Source: Leptidea sinapis (Eukaryota > Arthropoda > Insecta > Lepidoptera > Pieridae). Taken from it: a stretch of DNA of 64,000 nucleotides. The position numbers and the translations under genes are program-made. The stretch lies in assembly GCF_905404315.1 (NCBI RefSeq), contig NC_066286.1, forward strand, positions 5,897,501 through 5,961,500, read 5' to 3'. The notes below the pieces were generated by a model, which searched no databases, was not told the DNA's origin, and worked only from the letters and a program-made list of their open reading frames with translations. The stretch's first letter is position 1, and every line of letters starts with the position of its first letter. This document shows, piece by piece, positions 58,397 through 64,000 of this stretch.

Positions 58397-59296
58397 AATT
58401 CAACCTTAAAACTTATATAATATTTTTTTATTTTATGATGACTCCAAGCTAATGTATCAATATAATTTGCTTAGATATACCGTTTCGTATGACAAACTAG
58501 ATTTATTTATTCGTTGAGTGAAAATATTATGCTTAATGACTTAAATCTATGCATTGAACAATATTCATTCTTATTTTAAAATAGGCATATCTTTTAATTT
58601 TCCATTTTCACTTACTTATTTATACTTACTTAGTTACACTTTTATTAAATTTGAATGTGAATTGTCCAACAACATCTAATGCATGCGTTTACATCTAAGT
58701 ACTAGGAATTCATTAAATATGTTAACTTTGTTTTCATCTTTATAATTATGGTACCGCACTCTATTAATTGACTTTTGGATAGCAAACAATTTTTTCTGTA
58801 ATCAGAGGTTTAGAAACGCAAATGTAAATCAAGTTTTATATCCATGTAAAATTTTTATATATCAGTGTACAATAATTTTAATTTATTTCGAAACTTATTT
58901 AACTAGTGAAAGTCATTGCATTAGACTTTTAGAAATATTCAATATATAAAATCCCAAATTAATAGGTTTATTGAAGAACAATTTAGTTTTTCGTAATTGA
59001 ACTGCAACCAAATTCTCATTTTAAAATAGATAAACTATGGAATTCTATCTTGGCAATTAAATCTTGTACAATTTTACATTTACTCTTTTTTCAATCTTTT
59101 CCACTGTTCTTTATACACTGATTTATTCATTAATTTATAAAAATATTTTCGAAATCAGCTGTAGGTAGCTTGTTTATGCATGTTCCTATTTAAATCTATG
59201 TAATATTGTAACTATGAGCTTTGTTTGAATTTTAAATTTCTATCAATATTTTGTAATTTCTGTGTGTGCGCGTGTGAAGGGCCCATATTGGCACAC

Positions 59297-59542
59297 CTAA
59301 AGTTCTTTACCCGAAATTGTTCTTCCTAACTCTTTGTAATCCGAATGATCATTCTTCCTAAAAATTTTCATCCTAAAGTTTTCATTCATACTATTTGTAG
59401 TGCTACCGGCGATGCTCATATCACTGATGTTTCCGAAAATTGTAATTAATAACATCATTAATGTAAATATATTTAAACTCCTACTGTTTTTTATCATAAC
59501 GCTTTTATCCCTAAACATACTCACCATAATATTTTCACTCAT
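59297..59542 (-). CDS. Unrecognised 81-codon ORF, left-arm copy
   Basis: Identical in translation to 62855-63100. See that entry. Confidence 0.2.
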   Translation of the reverse strand: MSENIMVSMFRDKSVMIKNSRSLNIFTLMMLLITIFGNISDMSIAGSTTNSMNENFRMKIFRKNDHSDYKELGRTISGKEL

Positions 59543-60010
59543 ACTCAGAATGAAACATTTACCAAGTGTAATAAAAAATATATGTGGGTAGAAGATTATA
59601 TTTATAGTTTCAATGATTATTATTTTTGCTTGGTATACCTATAATCTTTTATCTTATTTAGATTTTGTTTTCTGAAATATTACTATAAATAATGGGTGTT
59701 GCCCGGCCTGCGGCCCGGCTCATATGTATTTATGTTCTAACTTAACCTAACCTACCTTTAGTTTCTAGAAAAGGATATGGTTATAAGATCTAGATTCTGT
59801 TTTCTGAAATATAACTATTAATACTAGAGTGAAAAGAAAATACATCGACAAAAATGATAGAATTAAAAATATATTGATTATTTGAAAGCTATAGCCGCTA
59901 ATATTAAACTTATTTAATTGAAATGTATATATGAAAACATGTATTTAACTACTTGTACCATGGTACTATTATTCTTATATGTCATACCTACATGTTATGT
60001 GAAAACAAAG

Positions 60011-60181
60011 TTAGGCAAAATTTGTGTATATAATATTGATTATTATGAATAAAAAGAAAGCTAAAAAATCATTATTATTTGGAAAATTTAGTCTTAAAGT
60101 TTGAAATTGTTCTTCCTTCAAATATTTGACAAGTTTGTCTAAACTGAATGAAAAAAATTTAATCGAATCAACATATTGTCA
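60011..60181 (-). pseudogene. DNA-polymerase-B-like fragment, left-arm copy
   Basis: Mirror image of 62216-62386 with the same sequence. See that entry. Confidence 0.3.
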
Positions 60182-60228
60182 GTTGAATTTTACGATTATT
60201 TAATTTTATAGTTTTTGTGAATGACTTG

Positions 60229-60440
60229 TATTTTTCTTACGTTTGTGGAATAATATCAATTACTTTTTCAATAGAATTTAATACATGAACAACGGAAAAG
60301 ATATTATTCAAATCATCTTACAAGTAACATCTGTAAAAATAACGTAATGCAATTATATAGTACTTTAAAAATCGTCACAGTTAATGAATCAGCTTTTTGT
60401 AGTAGAATAATTTCATATTAAATTAAGAGTAAGTAAATCT
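60229..60440 (+). repeat. Nested repeat N, outer left copy
   Basis: About 212 bases starting TATTTTTCTTACGTTTGTGG and ending AGAGTAAGTAAATCT. An inverted, slightly diverged copy occurs at 61007-61217. With the mirror arm there are four copies: 60229-60440, 61007-61217, 61219-61390 (lacking its outer 40 bases) and 61957-62168. Confidence 0.9.
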
Positions 60441-60515
60441 TACCAATTACAAACATTAGAATCACCAGAAATGTTTTTGAACTCTATCAAAAATGATTTG
60501 ATATCTTTATTATTA

Positions 60516-60689
60516 TTATATCCGTTTGTTACATAGGTACGCTTTTGAAGTTTTCCTCCATCCAATTCGGACATGATTTAACCATTCATCAAAACCATGC
60601 TTACACACAATTTTTTTAATTTCCATAAAAATACTTGTGACGTTATACGTAAACTTTGACTCCAATGATACTGAAAAGATTTTGCAAAC
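60516..60689 (-). CDS. Coding-like ORF, left-arm copy
   Basis: Mirror of 61708-61881. See that entry. Confidence 0.2.
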   Translation of the reverse strand, partial: VCKIFSVSLESKFTYNVTSIFMEIKKIVCKHGFDEWLNHVRIGWRKTSKAYLCNKRI

Positions 60690-61006
60690 TTAGTTATTGA
60701 GTACTTATTGTAAGATGAAACTCAGTATTTAAGAAATCAAAAGTAATTTTAAAAAAGAAAAAAAAAATCCTCACCGTACATTATAGTGCAACTACATTTT
60801 TGAAATTAAGATTCATTAGGAATATTTTTATTTCTTGAAAAAAATCAGTGTGCAGAATAAAATTAACACAAAAATTTGTGAGCAATCGAAGAGATTCCTC
60901 AAATTGATATCATACCATTTTTGATAGAGATATTTCAGAACCAAATCCTTTTCTAGAAACTAAAGGTAGGTTAGGTTAGGTTAATCTAGATTCTGTTTTC
61001 TGAAAA

Positions 61007-61217
61007 AGATTTACTTACTCTTAATTTAATATGAAATTATTCTAGTACAAAAAGCTGATTCATTAACTGTGACGTTTTTTAAAGTACTATATAATTGCAT
61101 TACGTTATTTTTACAGATGTTACTTGTAAGATGATTTGAATAATATATTTTCCGTTGTTCATGCATTAAATTCTATTGAAAAAGTAATTGATATTATTCC
61201 ACAAACGTAAGAAAAAT
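61007..61217 (-). repeat. Nested repeat N, inner left copy
   Basis: Inverted relative to 60229-60440. It differs at several sites (for example CTAGTAC here against CTACTAC in the reversed outer copy), whereas each copy matches its mirror in the other arm. The core between the two copies (60441-61006) is single in each arm, so the unit resembles an element with 210-base terminal inverted repeats. Confidence 0.9.
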
Positions 61218-61218
61218 A
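61179..61218. other. 40-base spacer at the palindrome centre
   Basis: The only part not mirrored. It is the outer end of nested repeat N, so the fold point lies inside that repeat. Flanking ends are CTATTG and CAATAG. Confidence 0.9.
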
Positions 61219-61707
61219 CAATAGAATTTAATGCATGAACAACGGAAAATATATTATTCAAATCATCTTACAAGTAACATCTGTAAAAATAACGTAATGC
61301 AATTATATAGTACTTTAAAAAACGTCACAGTTAATGAATCAGCTTTTTGTACTAGAATAATTTCATATTAAATTAAGAGTAAGTAAATCTTTTTCAGAAA
61401 ACAGAATCTAGATTAACCTAACCTAACCTACCTTTAGTTTCTAGAAAAGGATTTGGTTCTGAAATATCTCTATCAAAAATGGTATGATATCAATTTGAGG
61501 AATCTCTTCGATTGCTCACAAATTTTTGTGTTAATTTTATTCTGCACACTGATTTTTTTCAAGAAATAAAAATATTCCTAATGAATCTTAATTTCAAAAA
61601 TGTAGTTGCACTATAATGTACGGTGAGGATTTTTTTTTTCTTTTTTAAAATTACTTTTGATTTCTTAAATACTGAGTTTCATCTTACAATAAGTACTCAA
61701 TAACTAA

Positions 61708-61881
61708 GTTTGCAAAATCTTTTCAGTATCATTGGAGTCAAAGTTTACGTATAACGTCACAAGTATTTTTATGGAAATTAAAAAAATTGTGTGTAAGCAT
61801 GGTTTTGATGAATGGTTAAATCATGTCCGAATTGGATGGAGGAAAACTTCAAAAGCGTACCTATGTAACAAACGGATATAA
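61708..61881 (+). CDS. Coding-like ORF in the arm, unrecognised
   Basis: 57 codons after an upstream stop, containing SLESKFTYNVTSIFMEIKK, VCKHGFDEWLNHVRIGWRK. TTTTCAG at 61720-61726 could act as a splice acceptor. An overlapping frame opens with ATG at 61823 (MSELDGGKLQKRTYVTNGYN) and runs to 61957, so a frameshift may link the two. Composition looks protein-like, but I recognise no domain. Confidence 0.25.
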   Translation, partial: VCKIFSVSLESKFTYNVTSIFMEIKKIVCKHGFDEWLNHVRIGWRKTSKAYLCNKRI

Positions 61882-62215
61882 TAATAATAAAGATATCAAA
61901 TCATTTTTGATAGAGTTCAAAAACATTTCTGGTGATTCTAATGTTTGTAATTGGTAAGATTTACTTACTCTTAATTTAATATGAAATTATTCTACTACAA
62001 AAAGCTGATTCATTAACTGTGACGATTTTTAAAGTACTATATAATTGCATTACGTTATTTTTACAGATGTTACTTGTAAGATGATTTGAATAATATCTTT
62101 TCCGTTGTTCATGTATTAAATTCTATTGAAAAAGTAATTGATATTATTCCACAAACGTAAGAAAAATACAAGTCATTCACAAAAACTATAAAATTAAATA
62201 ATCGTAAAATTCAAC

Positions 62216-62386
62216 TGACAATATGTTGATTCGATTAAATTTTTTTCATTCAGTTTAGACAAACTTGTCAAATATTTGAAGGAAGAACAATTTCAAACTT
62301 TAAGACTAAATTTTCCAAATAATAATGATTTTTTAGCTTTCTTTTTATTCATAATAATCAATATTATATACACAAATTTTGCCTAA
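62216..62386 (+). pseudogene. Fragment resembling Maverick/Polinton DNA polymerase B region
   Basis: The frame reads SFSLDKLVKYLKEEQF and LRLNFPNNNDFLAF before losing similarity to a hydrophobic, AT-rich end. The spacing of SLDKLV, a run of about 15 residues and the NDF block recalls a conserved segment of the protein-primed type B DNA polymerases of Maverick/Polinton-type elements. No catalytic motif is present, so the fragment is dead. This is recognition by pattern only; a profile search would decide. Confidence 0.3.
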
Positions 62387-62854
62387 CTTTGTTTTCACAT
62401 AACATGTAGGTATGACATATAAGAATAATAGTACCATGGTACAAGTAGTTAAATACATGTTTTCATATATACATTTCAATTAAATAAGTTTAATATTAGC
62501 GGCTATAGCTTTCAAATAATCAATATATTTTTAATTCTATCATTTTTGTCGATGTATTTTCTTTTCACTCTAGTATTAATAGTTATATTTCAGAAAACAG
62601 AATCTAGATCTTATAACCATATCCTTTTCTAGAAACTAAAGGTAGGTTAGGTTAAGTTAGAACATAAATACATATGAGCCGGGCCGCAGGCCGGGCAACA
62701 CCCATTATTTATAGTAATATTTCAGAAAACAAAATCTAAATAAGATAAAAGATTATAGGTATACCAAGCAAAAATAATAATCATTGAAACTATAAATATA
62801 ATCTTCTACCCACATATATTTTTTATTACACTTGGTAAATGTTTCATTCTGAGT

Positions 62855-63100
62855 ATGAGTGAAAATATTATGGTGAGTATGTTTAGGGATAAAAGCGTTA
62901 TGATAAAAAACAGTAGGAGTTTAAATATATTTACATTAATGATGTTATTAATTACAATTTTCGGAAACATCAGTGATATGAGCATCGCCGGTAGCACTAC
63001 AAATAGTATGAATGAAAACTTTAGGATGAAAATTTTTAGGAAGAATGATCATTCGGATTACAAAGAGTTAGGAAGAACAATTTCGGGTAAAGAACTTTAG
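62855..63100 (+). CDS. Unrecognised 81-codon ORF, right-arm copy
   Basis: Starts MSENIMVSMF and has one hydrophobic stretch (FTLMMLLITIFGNI, about residues 26-39), which could be a membrane segment, then a charged C-terminus. The same ORF lies inverted at 59297-59542. No known domain, and AT-rich codons. Confidence 0.25.
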   Translation: MSENIMVSMFRDKSVMIKNSRSLNIFTLMMLLITIFGNISDMSIAGSTTNSMNENFRMKIFRKNDHSDYKELGRTISGKEL

Positions 63101-64000
63101 GTGTGCCAATATGGGCCCTTCACACGCGCACACACAGAAATTACAAAATATTGATAGAAATTTAAAATTCAAACAAAGCTCATAGTTACAATATTACATA
63201 GATTTAAATAGGAACATGCATAAACAAGCTACCTACAGCTGATTTCGAAAATATTTTTATAAATTAATGAATAAATCAGTGTATAAAGAACAGTGGAAAA
63301 GATTGAAAAAAGAGTAAATGTAAAATTGTACAAGATTTAATTGCCAAGATAGAATTCCATAGTTTATCTATTTTAAAATGAGAATTTGGTTGCAGTTCAA
63401 TTACGAAAAACTAAATTGTTCTTCAATAAACCTATTAATTTGGGATTTTATATATTGAATATTTCTAAAAGTCTAATGCAATGACTTTCACTAGTTAAAT
63501 AAGTTTCGAAATAAATTAAAATTATTGTACACTGATATATAAAAATTTTACATGGATATAAAACTTGATTTACATTTGCGTTTCTAAACCTCTGATTACA
63601 GAAAAAATTGTTTGCTATCCAAAAGTCAATTAATAGAGTGCGGTACCATAATTATAAAGATGAAAACAAAGTTAACATATTTAATGAATTCCTAGTACTT
63701 AGATGTAAACGCATGCATTAGATGTTGTTGGACAATTCACATTCAAATTTAATAAAAGTGTAACTAAGTAAGTATAAATAAGTAAGTGAAAATGGAAAAT
63801 TAAAAGATATGCCTATTTTAAAATAAGAATGAATATTGTTCAATGCATAGATTTAAGTCATTAAGCATAATATTTTCACTCAACGAATAAATAAATCTAG
63901 TTTGTCATACGAAACGGTATATCTAAGCAAATTATATTGATACATTAGCTTGGAGTCATCATAAAATAAAAAAATATTATATAAGTTTTAAGGTTGAATT

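Larger units (their letters stand above)
58397..61178 (+). repeat. Left arm of a giant inverted repeat
   Basis: Paired with 61219-64000: position x on this arm corresponds to 122397 minus x on the other. Every stretch compared, including the nested repeats and ORFs, matched exactly. The arm is at least 2782 bases and its outer limit is unknown. It is more AT-rich than most of the window. Confidence 0.95.
61219..64000 (-). repeat. Right arm of a giant inverted repeat
   Basis: Reverse complement of 58397-61178, reaching the window edge and probably continuing. Confidence 0.95.

Noticed and set aside
60961..60990. Telomeric TTAGG repeat
   Set aside because: Only about two full units in the GGTAGGTTAGG run; too short to claim a telomere or telomeric insertion.
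1..64000. CRISPR array, operons or bacterial origin
   Set aside because: No regularly spaced direct repeats, no runs of long adjacent ORFs and no ribosome-binding-site pattern; splice sites and insect transposons show eukaryotic DNA.

Overview
The window is animal nuclear DNA, most probably from a moth or butterfly. The base composition is AT-rich, there are no operons, and the sequence is packed with repeat families of a lepidopteran kind. These include Helitrons that begin with TC, end in CTAG and sit between A and T, a tRNA-headed SINE ending in an (AAT)n tail, many 5'-truncated non-LTR retrotransposon ends, and Harbinger-type MITEs with TTA target duplications. Family names rest on recognised motifs, not on database searches.

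Host genes are sparse. One exon is recognisable: 11322-11437 on the minus strand encodes the start of the BEACH domain of neurobeachin (rugose, rg). No other exon of that gene was found, so it appears to be crossed here by introns of more than 11 kb on each side. On the plus strand, a TATA box and TCAGT initiator near 38122-38158 are followed by a GC-rich stretch ending at a good splice donor (38367/38368). A well-bounded 79-base exon, not recognised, lies at 47750-47828. These two pieces could belong to one plus-strand gene, but that link is inference. Almost every other open reading frame is a shadow or a broken transposon gene.

Layout. 1-1.5 kb: deleted Helitron with a relic of the RepHel N-terminus. 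1.5-11 kb: intron or intergenic DNA with repeat fragments and one Harbinger MITE. 11.3 kb: rugose exon. 11.4-25 kb: repeats, a second Harbinger MITE, three Helitrons or Helitron ends, and tRNA-like SINE pieces. 25.6-26.1 kb: frameshifted Tc1-type transposase. 27-34 kb: dense retrotransposon ends, including a clear nested insertion at 28998-29580 and two adjacent AT-cored palindromes. 34-37 kb: decayed reverse transcriptases. 38-48 kb: candidate promoter and exon among repeats. 48-57 kb: a SINE, reverse transcriptase tails and a Helitron cluster.

The most striking object is 58397-64000, a huge inverted repeat. Two arms of at least 2.78 kb, identical wherever I compared them, are separated by a 40-base spacer and run off the right edge. 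Each arm carries its own nested inverted repeats, three copies of a 20-base box, short TTAGG-like runs, and coding-like segments. One of these resembles part of the type B DNA polymerase region of Maverick/Polinton-type elements. It is either a very young inverted duplication of an AT-rich mobile element or an assembly fold-back; read-level evidence would decide.
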